44,409 bases of DNA from Alistipes sp. Marseille-P5061. Lineage in GTDB: Bacteria; Bacteroidota; Bacteroidia; Bacteroidales; Rikenellaceae. A program made the translations under genes and the position numbers. Positions 21,334-31,993 of this stretch are shown in pieces. How positions within the stretch are numbered: the first letter of the stretch is position 1; each line of letters starts with the position of its first letter. The stretch is from assembly GCF_900290115.1 (NCBI RefSeq), contig NZ_LT985749.1, positions 483,957 to 528,365 on the forward strand. The letters are read 5' to 3'. The notes under the pieces are model-generated. The model saw only the letters and a list, made by a program, of their open reading frames with translations. It searched no databases and was not told the DNA's origin.

Positions 21334-22299
21334 ATGAACGTTACCGACATCATCAACCGGGCGCTCGAAGAGCGGAAGACCCGTTTTGCCTTCGAGCTGC
21401 TGCCTCCCCTCAAGGGCGACGGCATGGGGGGCGTCTTCGGGGCCATCGACCCGCTCATGGAGTTCGACCCGGCCTACATCAACATCACCTTCCACCGCGA
21501 GGGCATCAAGCAGACGCAGCGCCCCGACGGCGGCATCGAATGGCACGTCGTGCGGCGCCGTCCCGGAACGGTGGGCATCTCGGCCGCTATCGAGAAGCGC
21601 TACGGCGTGACGACGGTCCCCCACCTCATCTGCGGCGGGCTCTCGAAGTACGACATCGAGGATGCGCTCATCGACATGGACTTCCTGGGGCTGCACAACG
21701 TGCTGGTGCTGCGCGGCGACAAGTCGCAGAACGAGCGTCACTTCATGCCCCACCCACAGGGCCACGCCCACGCCGTGGACCTCGTCCGCCAGATTGCGGC
21801 GATGAACCGCGGCGAGTTCGTCGACGGCGAGGTGGAGGTCTGCCACCACTCGAAGTTCTCCATCGGCGTGGCGGGCTACCCCGAGACCCATCAGGAGGCC
21901 GCCTCGCCCGAGAGCGACATCGCCTTCCTGAAGGCCAAGGTCGACGCCGGCGCCTCGTACGTCGTCACGCAGCTCTTCTACGACAACGCCCGTTTCTTCG
22001 ACTTCGTGCAGCGCTGCCGCCAGGCGGGCATCACCGTGCCGATTATCCCCGGCATCAAGCCCCTGTCGACCGTACGCCACCTCACGCTGCTGCCCCAGAC
22101 CTTCGGCTGCCACATTCCGTGGGAGCTCGAGCGCGAGGTGCTCGCCCACCGCGACGATGCGAAGGCCGTGCGGCGCATCGGCACCGAGTGGGCCATCGCC
22201 CAGAGCCGCGAGCTGAAGCAGGCGGGCGTCCCCGTGCTCCACTACTACCCGATGGGCAAGGCCGAGAACATCATCGAGATAGCCCGGACCATCTTCTGA
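21334..22299 (+). CDS. metF: 5,10-methylenetetrahydrofolate reductase
   Basis: 321-residue flavoenzyme that makes 5-methyl-THF, the methyl donor for MetH. Family features are FELLPPLKG near the N-terminus (active-site Glu20), INITFHREG, the HLICGG strand, LVLRGDK, and VTQLFYDN for the flavin pocket. It follows metH by 38 bases on the same strand, so substrate supply and use are co-expressed. Length is slightly over the E. coli enzyme. Confidence 0.97.
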   Translation: MNVTDIINRALEERKTRFAFELLPPLKGDGMGGVFGAIDPLMEFDPAYINITFHREGIKQTQRPDGGIEWHVVRRRPGTVGISAAIEKRYGVTTVPHLICGGLSKYDIEDALIDMDFLGLHNVLVLRGDKSQNERHFMPHPQGHAHAVDLVRQIAAMNRGEFVDGEVEVCHHSKFSIGVAGYPETHQEAASPESDIAFLKAKVDAGASYVVTQLFYDNARFFDFVQRCRQAGITVPIIPGIKPLSTVRHLTLLPQTFGCHIPWELEREVLAHRDDAKAVRRIGTEWAIAQSRELKQAGVPVLHYYPMGKAENIIEIARTIF

Positions 22300-22332
22300 C
22301 GACGGGCCGCCGCAGCCGGACGCCCGAAAGGG

Positions 22333-22427
22333 CCCGACCCCACCGTCCCGGAGCCCCCGGCAACGCCGCCACCCGAAGACCCCGACCTTGTCGTCCCCGG
22401 AGTTCCGGCAGCGCCACCCCAAAGACC
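22333..22427. repeat. Degenerate 48-bp tandem pair between metF and the M20 gene
   Basis: 22333-22380 and 22381-22427 align with small gaps at roughly three quarters of positions, sharing CCCGACC at the start, CCGGAG in the middle and AGACC at the end. C-rich on the plus strand. The 343-base gap 22300-22642 otherwise holds only the promoter region below. Confidence 0.55.
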
Positions 22428-22487
22428 TCGGAAACGCTGCCCGGAGGCGGTTGCGGCCCCATCCGCCCCGAAAAAAGAGCCGCGGGA

Positions 22488-22521
22488 TGTTTCCTTAATT
22501 CGGAAACAATCCCTATCTTTA
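22488..22521 (+). promoter_or_regulatory. Inverted repeat and -7-like box before the M20-rnr operon
   Basis: TGTTTCC (22488-22494) and GGAAACA (22502-22508) are a perfect inverted repeat with a 7-base AT-rich spacer. Six bases later TATCTTTA (22514-22521) matches the -7 box except for the last base. The dyad overlaps where RNA polymerase would contact upstream DNA, so it is a candidate operator for an unidentified regulator. Confidence 0.45.
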
Positions 22522-22642
22522 CGCAACCTTCGGCACGGCGGCGGTCGCAACGACCCCCTCTGCGCCGCGGATGCATCTGCGCCGGAGAGGCTCCGCAGCG
22601 CACAAACATTTTGTATTTCAAGCCGATTTCAACAACAGAGAC

Positions 22643-23743
22643 ATGACCCCCGTCGAATTTCGCCGTCACCTGCATGCGCAACCCGAACTCTCGTTCGAAG
22701 AGCGCCAGACCGCCCGCTTCATCTCCGAGGAGCTCACGAAGCTGGGCATCGAGCACCGGCCCATCGCCCGTACGGGCGTTCTGGCCCGCATCGAGGGGCA
22801 CGGCAACCTGCGGCGCGCCGTCGTGCTGCGCGCCGATATCGATGCACTGCCCATCGACGAGCAGTGCGACGTGGCGTGGCGTTCGCAGCACCCCGGCGTG
22901 ATGCACGCCTGCGGCCACGACGTGCACGCCGCCGTACTCTTCGGCGTGCTGCAGCAGCTAGCCGCCGCGCCCGACTTCGAAGGTACCCTCTTCGGGCTCT
23001 TCCAGCCCGGCGAGGAGTGCAACCCGGGCGGCGCATCGCTCGTGCTGGCCGAGAACCCCTTCGAGGGGTATGACGTGCGCGCCTTCATCGGCGAACACGT
23101 CGAGGCGCGCATGCCGGTCGGCACGCTCGGCTTCCGCGCCGGGAAGTACATGGCCGCCAGCGACGAGCTGCGCTTCACGCTCCACGGCACGGGCGGCCAC
23201 GGCGCCATGCGGCAGCAGCTCAAGGACCCCGTGGCGGCGGCCGCCGAGCTGGTGACGCGGCTGCTGGCGCTCAACAGCGAGGAGTGCGTGCTGTCGATTG
23301 GCCGCGTCGAGGCCGACGGCGCCACCAACATCGTCCCCGACAAGGTCTACATGGAGGGGACGCTGCGCACCTTCGACGAGCGCGAGCGCACCATCATCCA
23401 GCAGCGGCTGCGCAACATCGCCGCCGACATCGATGCCCGCCACGGCGTGAGCACCGGGGTCGACATCAACCGCGGCTACCCCTGCGTGGTCAACGACGAG
23501 GTGCTCACGCGGCTGGCCGTGCTGGCGGCCAAGCCCGACTTCCGGGTCGAGATGCTCCCGCTGCGCACCACGGCCGAGGACTTCGGCTTCTACTGCACGA
23601 AGTATCCGGCGATTTTCTACCGGCTGGGCGTCGGTCCCGATGCGGGACGTCCCCATACGGGCACCTTCTGCCCCGACGAACGGGCGATTCCCGCGGGCAT
23701 CGACTTCATGAAACGTCTCGCCCTGCAAATATTCGAAAACTGA
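22643..23743 (+). CDS. M20-family metallo-amidohydrolase
   Basis: 366 residues. It belongs to the M20D group that hydrolyses N-acyl or peptide amide bonds (hippurate or N-acyl-amino-acid hydrolase-like) with two metal ions. Visible ligands and catalytic residues: CGHD at 90-93 (Cys90, His92), the Glu pair at 124-125 (GEEC), and His152 (GEHV). A dimerisation lid lies around 165-280 and the last ligand His is in RPHTGTF near the end. The start at 22643 (MTPVEF) is chosen over an ATG 24 codons upstream because the family begins here. There is no signal peptide, so it is cytosolic. The exact substrate is not readable. Its stop overlaps the rnr start. Confidence 0.9.
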   Translation: MTPVEFRRHLHAQPELSFEERQTARFISEELTKLGIEHRPIARTGVLARIEGHGNLRRAVVLRADIDALPIDEQCDVAWRSQHPGVMHACGHDVHAAVLFGVLQQLAAAPDFEGTLFGLFQPGEECNPGGASLVLAENPFEGYDVRAFIGEHVEARMPVGTLGFRAGKYMAASDELRFTLHGTGGHGAMRQQLKDPVAAAAELVTRLLALNSEECVLSIGRVEADGATNIVPDKVYMEGTLRTFDERERTIIQQRLRNIAADIDARHGVSTGVDINRGYPCVVNDEVLTRLAVLAAKPDFRVEMLPLRTTAEDFGFYCTKYPAIFYRLGVGPDAGRPHTGTFCPDERAIPAGIDFMKRLALQIFEN

Positions 23744-25992
23744 TGACACGAAAGACGAAAACCCGCTCCGCCAAGGGTGGCGGAAAGCAAGACCGCGAGG
23801 CCGTCATTCTGGGCCTCTTCCGGGAGTTTCCCAACAATAAGTTCACGCTCAAGCACCTGGCTTCGGTCTCGGGAGGCGCCTCGAAGGAGGGGTGCCGCGA
23901 GACGTTCGACATCCTCGAGCGGCTCTTCGACCAGGGCATCGTCGAGGAGTGCTCGCGCGGCAAGTACCGCCTGACGAACTCCCACCTGCCCCACTACGAA
24001 GGCATCGCCGACATGACCTCGAGCGGCTCGCTCTACATCCGCGTCGAGGGGCTCGAGGAGGATATCTTCGTCAACCAGCGCCATGCGGCCAACGCCCTGG
24101 ACGGCGACCGCGTGGAGGTGGCCGTCCTCCACAAGTCGCGCGACGGCAAGATGGAGGGCGAGGTGACGCGCATCGTCGAGCGGAGCCGCAAGCCCTATGT
24201 CGGCGTTGCGGAGGTGGGGGCCCACCAGATTTTCGTCAAGCCCGACTCGCGCAAGATGCCCATGGACATCTTCCTGCCCAAGAAGAAGTATCCCCAGGTC
24301 AAGGACGGCGAGAAGGTGGTGGTCCGCATCGCCGAGTGGGCACTCGGCAGCAAGAGCCCCGTGGGCGAGCTGGTCGACGTGCTGGGCCTTGCGGGCAACA
24401 ACGACACGGAGATGCACGCCATCCTGGCCGAATACGACCTCCCCTACCGCTTCGAGCCCGAAATCGAGGAGGCGGCCCAGGCCATCGACGGCCGCATCAC
24501 GCAGCAGGAGATTGACCGCCGACGCGACTTCCGCCGCGTGACCACCTTCACCGTAGACCCGGCCGACGCCAAGGACTTCGACGACGCGCTCTCAATCCGC
24601 CGCATCAGCGACGGCGTATGGGAGGTGGGCGTCCACATCGCCGACGTGACGCACTACGTCCATCCCCACGACACGATTGACACCGAGGCCGAGGAGCGCG
24701 GCACGTCGGTCTATCTGGTCGACCGCACCGTTCCGATGCTTCCCGAGCGCCTCTCGAACGAGCTCTGCTCGCTGCGGCCCCACGAGGCGAGCCTCTGCTT
24801 CTCGGCCGTCTTCACCATCAACGAGAACCTCGAGCTGCTCGACGAGTGGTTCGGCCGCACGGTCATCTATTCGGACCGCCGCTTCACCTACGCCGAGGCG
24901 CAGGAGGTCATCGAGACCGGCAAGGGCGACTATGCCGAGGAGATTCTGACGCTCAACCGGCTGGCCCAGGCGCTGCGCCGCGAACGCTTCAAGCACGGCG
25001 CCATCTCGTTCGACCGCGAGGAGGTGAAGTTCCGCCTCGACGAGTCGGGCAAGCCGCTGGGGGTCTACATCAAGGAGCAGAAGGAGTCGAACCAGATGAT
25101 TGAGGAGTTCATGCTGCTGGCCAACCGCCGCGTGGCCGAGTTCTGCGGCCGCCGCAAGACCGAAAAGGGGCGCCATGTCGAGCGTACGATGGTCTACCGC
25201 GTCCACGACACGCCGAGCGAGGAGAAGCTCGACCGCTTCCGCCAGTTCATCCTCCGCTTCGGCCACATCTTCAAGGCGACCAAGGGGCGCGCCGTAGCCA
25301 AGGAGCTCAACAAGCTCTTCGCCCAAATCAAGGGCACGACCGAGGAGAACGCCGTGACGACGATGGCCGTCCGCTCGATGGCCAAGGCCTACTACTCGAC
25401 CGACAACATCGGCCACTACGGCCTCGCCTTCCCCTACTACACGCACTTCACCTCGCCCATCCGCCGCTATCCCGACATGATGGTCCACCGGCTGCTGGCC
25501 CGCTACCTCGAAGGGGGCCGCTCGGCCGACAAGGAGACGCTCGAGAAGCTCTGCGTGCATGCCTCGGAGCGCGAGGTGATAGCCGCCGAGGCCGAACGAG
25601 CCTCCATCAAGTACAAGATGGTGGAGTTCATGAAGGAGCGCATCGGGCAGGAGTTCGACGGACACATCTCGGGGCTGACCGAGTGGGGCGTCTATGTCGA
25701 ACTGGACGAGACGCACATCGAGGGTATGTCCTTCCTGCGCGACATCCCGGGCGACTACTACGCCTTCGACGAGCAGCGCTACGAGATTGTGGGGCGCTCG
25801 ACGGGCCGCCGCTTCACGCTGGGCGACGCCGTGCGCATCCGCGTCAAGAGCGCCGACCTGCGCAAGCGTCAGCTCGACTTCGAGCTGGTGCTGCCCGATG
25901 CGGCACCGAAGGCCGCTCCGGGCGGGCCGTCGCCTTCGGACGAGCACCAGGCTCCGGCTTCACACGGACGCCGTCCGCACCGCAGACACTGA
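23743..25992 (+). CDS. rnr: Ribonuclease R
   Basis: 749-residue processive 3'-to-5' exoribonuclease that degrades structured RNA. N-terminal winged-helix-like region (about 15-80), cold-shock/OB segments, the RNB catalytic domain with ADAKDFDDAL (Asp278, Asp280 and Asp281 bind Mg), the HFTSPIRRYPD motif, and a C-terminal S1 domain (about 630-720) followed by a short tail rich in Pro, His and Arg. The ATG shares its A with the TGA of the M20 gene (TGATG), which suggests translational coupling. A longer in-frame extension upstream is just the shadow of the M20 gene. Confidence 0.96.
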   Translation: MTRKTKTRSAKGGGKQDREAVILGLFREFPNNKFTLKHLASVSGGASKEGCRETFDILERLFDQGIVEECSRGKYRLTNSHLPHYEGIADMTSSGSLYIRVEGLEEDIFVNQRHAANALDGDRVEVAVLHKSRDGKMEGEVTRIVERSRKPYVGVAEVGAHQIFVKPDSRKMPMDIFLPKKKYPQVKDGEKVVVRIAEWALGSKSPVGELVDVLGLAGNNDTEMHAILAEYDLPYRFEPEIEEAAQAIDGRITQQEIDRRRDFRRVTTFTVDPADAKDFDDALSIRRISDGVWEVGVHIADVTHYVHPHDTIDTEAEERGTSVYLVDRTVPMLPERLSNELCSLRPHEASLCFSAVFTINENLELLDEWFGRTVIYSDRRFTYAEAQEVIETGKGDYAEEILTLNRLAQALRRERFKHGAISFDREEVKFRLDESGKPLGVYIKEQKESNQMIEEFMLLANRRVAEFCGRRKTEKGRHVERTMVYRVHDTPSEEKLDRFRQFILRFGHIFKATKGRAVAKELNKLFAQIKGTTEENAVTTMAVRSMAKAYYSTDNIGHYGLAFPYYTHFTSPIRRYPDMMVHRLLARYLEGGRSADKETLEKLCVHASEREVIAAEAERASIKYKMVEFMKERIGQEFDGHISGLTEWGVYVELDETHIEGMSFLRDIPGDYYAFDEQRYEIVGRSTGRRFTLGDAVRIRVKSADLRKRQLDFELVLPDAAPKAAPGGPSPSDEHQAPASHGRRPHRRH

Positions 25993-26065
25993 GCGCATAC
26001 CTTATTTATAACCATACACCCCGACGGCAAAGCGGCTCTGCGCCAGGGACCACGGGGTTCGGCAA

Positions 26066-26107
26066 CGGGCGGGAATCCGGCACATACGGATTCCCGCCCG
26101 CTTTGTC
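26066..26107 (+). terminator. Terminator after rnr
   Basis: CGGGCGGGAATCCG (26066-26079) and CGGATTCCCGCCCG (26087-26100) make a perfect 14-bp stem with a 7-base loop, followed by CTTTGTC. Confidence 0.82.
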
Positions 26108-26148
26108 TGCACCGCTCCCGCACCGGCCGGGAGTTCCGACACGGTCGA

Positions 26149-26181
26149 ATTCGAAAGCTATTCGAAAGTTATTCAAAATCA
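26149..26181. repeat. Three 11-bp near-tandem units upstream of the interrupted lipoprotein gene
   Basis: ATTCGAAAGCT, ATTCGAAAGTT and ATTCAAAATCA follow one another without gaps, one helical turn each. They could be protein-binding sites; nothing else supports that. The AT-rich stretch 26250-26340 after it is promoter-like but I find no clean TAnnTTTG; TATTATTG at 26333 is the nearest. Confidence 0.5.
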
Positions 26182-26468
26182 GGGCAACCGTTCCTTACAC
26201 TCCGCCTGCGCCAATATCCGAAATCGGTCAACATACACAAAAGCGTCCATCGACACGCACTGTATTGAGAAAAAAAGTTTTCAGTCAAAAAAGATAAAAT
26301 TCGGGATTGCCGTTTTGAAAAAAATTTCGTAATATTATTGCGGCCGTGTTGTTTGAAGACCGGGTCGGTCAGGCGTATACCGCCCCGGAGAGAGCCGACG
26401 CCCCCTCCCCCGTTTCGCAGGAGCGGGTTTCGTTTTATAAACCAACCAGCATAGAGTAACCCAACGAT

Positions 26469-26490
26469 AATGGCCGAACGAGGGGCCATT
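26469..26490 (+). promoter_or_regulatory. Leader stem-loop before the interrupted lipoprotein gene
   Basis: AATGGCC (26469-26475) pairs with GGCCATT (26484-26490) across an 8-base loop, 39 bases before the ATG. No role is known. Confidence 0.4.
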
Positions 26491-26529
26491 TAATCCTCCG
26501 CAATTGTTTAACCCCCTTAAGTACCTTTT

Positions 26530-28386
26530 ATGAAAAACCCATTTCTCAAGTTTCTGCTGATGGGCGCCCTGCTCGCAGGCGCAGCAGGATGCTCGGAGGA
26601 CAACACCTAAGGTGCGGCACCAAGCTTCGCCATCACGGTTCCGACGTCCGAAAACTATCAGGTCACCGTGGCTGAATCGGCCAAAGCCGGCGACGAAGTT
26701 CCCCTGAGCATTGTTCCGGCCGAAGGCATGGAAATCGTTACGGTCCACTATAACGAGGAGCCCTGCACGTTCGTCTCCTCGGATGCCGAGACCAACACCT
26801 TCAACTACACCTTCACGATGCCGGCCAGCGACGTGACGCTCAACATCGAGGTGCGTGAAATGGCCCCGACCGAGTATTCGATTTACTACGACAACTCCGA
26901 CACCTTCAACTTCGTGAACGTTCCCCAGTCGGCCGTTTCGGGAACCGAGATTACCTTCTACGTCAACGTCACGGACCTTTCGCTCGGTATCACCAGCATA
27001 GCCTACGGTTCGGAGCTGGGCGAGTTCTGCAAGCAGGAGGGCGACGTGAAGCTGCAGCCCGACTACAAGCAGTACACCTTCAAGTTCACGATGCCGGCTC
27101 ACGACGTATCTCTGGACGTTACCACCGCTACCGAGTACAACGACATCACGCTTGAAGGCGACGATCACGCCTACATCAACATGCTCAACGCCCTGGTAAA
27201 GGACGACAACGGCGACCCCGTGCTCGACGAGGACGGCAACAAGATGTACCGCGGTTTCTACAATCAGGTCGTACAGTTCACCTATGAGGTCGACCTGGGC
27301 TACAACTACTCGGTAACCATCGTCGGCAAGCGCACCGGCACCCACTACGAAGACCAGACGATTTTCGAGGACAACGGCTGGGACTTCAACAGCTACTGGA
27401 CGCTCGTCATGCCGGCCGAGCCCCTCACCATGACCATCAAATCGAGCGAGAAGAACGACTTCGTAGGCAAGGCACTGGTCGGCAACTACAAGGGCTTCTT
27501 CATCAACACGACCCAGCTCGGCAAGCTGGAGCGCTACGACGCCACGACACTCGAGGCCGAGATTAAGTCGAACACCGCATTCTCGGTGAAAACCACCGAC
27601 GCAAACAAGTTCGACTTCCAGGGCATGATTAGCTACGACGAGTCGACCAAGCAGTTCGCATACGACGCAGCATCGTGCGAGTTCTACGGTCTGTCGGGCC
27701 GTTACGACGATGAGATGACCGTCGCATGGGTAAGCAACCTGCTCGAGGATATGCCGGACAACGTCCGCTTCTACATCATGAGCAAGAACGACCTTTCGAG
27801 CTTCATCTCGGCCGGCAACGCAGGCGGCAGCAAGTACCTGCTCGAGGTCAAGACGTCGACGGGCACCGCATACTACCTCTTCGAGCGCGAGGGCTACCAG
27901 CTCACCAAGGTTGACATGGAGTTCACCAACGGAGAATCGCTCGGCGACGCTTCGGCAACGGGCTTCGTTATGAAGGAGGGCGAGAAGCTGCTCCAGTACA
28001 CCTATGACGGCAGCACGACGAACCTCATCGAGAAGGGCAAGGAGGCCGGCAGCTATAAGCCTGCAAGCGGCTCGGGTGACGAGCTGGTACTCGACGGCTT
28101 CGGCGGCGGCAAGATTGGCACGAAGGAGGGTACCTACACCATCTCCGACGGCATCGTTACGCTGACCTGCGACGGTCAGGAGACCAAGTACAACATCGAC
28201 ATGAACGCCAAGACCTACAGCCTCATCGCCGATGAGGGCGAGTGGAACGGTCCCACCGACTTCTATGTCGAGGGAAGCCAGCTTGCCCACGATGGCGGCA
28301 AGGATGTCAAGGGTTGCATCAAGATATCAATTGACAAGAATGCCATCGGTAACCCTGACAAGGGTAAGGCCTACTTTGTCGCTTAA
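26530..28386 (+). pseudogene. Lipoprotein with InlB-B-repeat-like modules, interrupted by in-frame TAA
   Basis: From ATG 26530 the frame encodes a lipoprotein signal ending GAAGC (Cys21), then SEDNT, then TAA at 26608-26610. The same frame then stays open for 591 codons to the stop at 28386, starting GAAPSFAITVP. Without the TAA it would be a 618-codon lipoprotein. The downstream part has three modules ending in the FTMPA-DVTL pattern typical of divergent InlB B-repeats (near residues 96, 185 and 290), then about 300 residues I cannot place. The reading frame is otherwise intact with normal codon use, so the stop is recent, a base-calling error, or read through. A GTG at 26668 could restart translation but would give a product with no signal peptide. 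Confidence 0.8.
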
Positions 28387-28427
28387 TCTGCTTTTATGTT
28401 ACAAATCTACTCTTTTTATGCGTAACT

Positions 28428-28540
28428 GTCAGATTAAGTCTTGACTAATTCAGGTCAGACAATGTCCCCGAGCCGCATGCTCACCCGCAGACACTTTTTT
28501 TGTCCGATAGTATAGAAAATGTCAGAACAAGTCTTGACTA
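28428..28540. repeat. Separated 20-bp direct repeats with a dyad core
   Basis: 28428-28447 and 28521-28540 match at 18 of 20 positions; both read GTCAGA, two variable bases, then AAGTCTTGACTA. The core AGTCTTGACT is itself AGTC/GACT dyad-symmetric. The copies start 93 bases apart, between the lipoprotein stop and its terminator. Confidence 0.7.
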
Positions 28541-28578
28541 TTACAAATGAGGCGCAACGCCGCGTTCAACGAATCAAA

Positions 28579-28621
28579 GAGGAGCGACAATCCTTCACGG
28601 ATTGCCGCTCCTCTCTTTTTT
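28579..28621 (+). terminator. Terminator after the interrupted lipoprotein gene
   Basis: GAGGAGCGACAATCC (28579-28593) and GGATTGCCGCTCCTC (28599-28613) form a 15-bp stem with one mismatch, followed by CTTTTTT. Confidence 0.9.
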
Positions 28622-28718
28622 GTCTCCGTTGACCACGCGCAGGCCCCACTCCCCGCGGTATATTATCCGGGCGATTAGCCCCTCCTTACGCTCCCGGCGG
28701 AGGAGAGCGAATGCCGGC

Positions 28719-28878
28719 TCACCTTTCTCTTCCCCTCACTTTTTCCTCACCTTTCTCCCCGACCTTTCTTTCTCACCTCCCCCTTCACCTTTCTTCCTCC
28801 TTTTCCTCTCCTTTCCTCACCTTTCTCCTCCACTTTTCTCTCCTCCACTTTTCTCCCCTCACCTAGCTCCTCCAACCG
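28719..28878. repeat. Polypyrimidine minisatellite-like tract
   Basis: About 160 bases that are almost wholly C and T on the plus strand. CACCTTTCT-type motifs recur irregularly, and a 15-bp unit TCCTCCACTTTTCTC is perfectly duplicated at 28826-28840 and 28841-28855. No gene is apparent here. Confidence 0.8.
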
Positions 28879-29035
28879 GCCGACTTCGGCATCGGCGTCC
28901 TGCCCGTTTCCCGGCAGTGCACCCCGTCCTCAACTGCCCCGCCCCCCACACAGACTCTCGACCAATATGGACTAACACCTCCATGCTGCCGGCTCAACCA
29001 GTGCAAGGCAACGAATAGCATGGTGAGGGGGGGGC

Positions 29036-29204
29036 GGAGGAGATGGACGGGGAGGATGGGCAAAGGGGATGGACAAAGGAGATGGACGGAGAGGATGGAC
29101 GGAGAGGATGGGCAAGAGGGATGGGCAAAGGAGATGGACGAAGGGGATGAGCGAAGGGGATGAGCGGAAGGGATGGGCGGAGGAGATGGTCGGAGGAGAT
29201 GGAT
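29036..29204. repeat. Minisatellite: thirteen 13-bp purine-rich units
   Basis: Thirteen consecutive units of exactly 13 bases, consensus close to GGAGGGGATGGAC, with variation mainly in the first six bases and at position 12 (A or G). The plus strand is G/A-rich with regular GG and GGGG runs. The period is not a multiple of three, so it is not a protein repeat. The flanking bases 28879-29035 and 29205-29360 hold no gene I can support. Confidence 0.92.
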
Positions 29205-29360
29205 GCGGCGGGCCCCAAACCAAGGGAGACAGGCGACGCTGAGGCGGGAATCCTAAGAATGGACAGTGCAGCGGCGAACAGAGGTCAAGAGAGTCAGGAG
29301 GCAGGAACAAAAGCCGACGAACGGCTGGGTCAAGAAGCGGCAGACGGGAGACAGGGCCGG

Positions 29361-29540
29361 AAAACGCCGGCACAAGGGACTGGGAACGGCGAGCTCAAGG
29401 GGTCGAGAACGTTGACAAAAGGAACCGAAAACAGCGAGCTCAAGGAACCGAAAACGCCGGCAAAAAGGACCAGGAATGACGAGCTCAAGGAACCGGGGAC
29501 ACCGGTAGTAAAAGGGGTGAAACCGACGGAAGCAAAATGA
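29361..29540. repeat. 45-bp tandem repeats (three copies plus a degenerate fourth)
   Basis: 29361-29405, 29406-29450 and 29451-29495 are 45-base units sharing AACG at the start and GAGCTCAAGG near the end; 29496-29540 is a diverged fourth. The period is a multiple of three and the plus strand is open through it (a Thr-Pro-Ala-Lys ... Glu-Leu-Lys pattern of 15 residues), ending TGA at 29540, but there is no promoter box or ribosome site and I do not call a gene. Confidence 0.85.
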
Positions 29541-29592
29541 GCAATGGACAGCGGCGCAGCGACGGGCACAAAAAACGGCGGCAACAGCGGCA

Positions 29593-29631
29593 CAAAAAAA
29601 ACGGCCGGAACCCCAAGCGGGTTCCGGCCGT
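29593..29631 (-). terminator. Terminator of the ATPase operon
   Basis: ACGGCCGGAACC (29601-29612) and GGTTCCGGCCGT (29620-29631) are a perfect 12-bp stem; the minus strand continues into eight U. It lies 17 bases after the atpK stop. Confidence 0.93.
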
Positions 29632-29648
29632 CAGGCCGCGTCGTGCGA

Positions 29649-31989
<2,341 letters not shown>

Positions 31990-31993
<4 letters not shown>

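Noticed and set aside
26668..28386. Treating the lipoprotein as a normal gene starting at GTG 26668
   Set aside because: This start lacks a signal peptide, while a perfect in-frame lipoprotein signal lies just upstream of the TAA, so interruption is the better reading.
28602..29018. A 138-codon Ser/Pro/Phe-rich frame over the pyrimidine tract
   Set aside because: It starts inside the terminator stem and its composition follows directly from the C/T tract.
29036..29204. CRISPR-like array
   Set aside because: The units are 13 bp with no spacers, no leader and no cas genes.
29160..29540. A 126-codon frame over the purine minisatellite and the 45-bp repeats
   Set aside because: It begins inside a 13-bp repeat that is not in frame with coding, has no -7 box or signal, and gives a low-complexity charged chain. 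Kept as a repeat, with expression left as a question.
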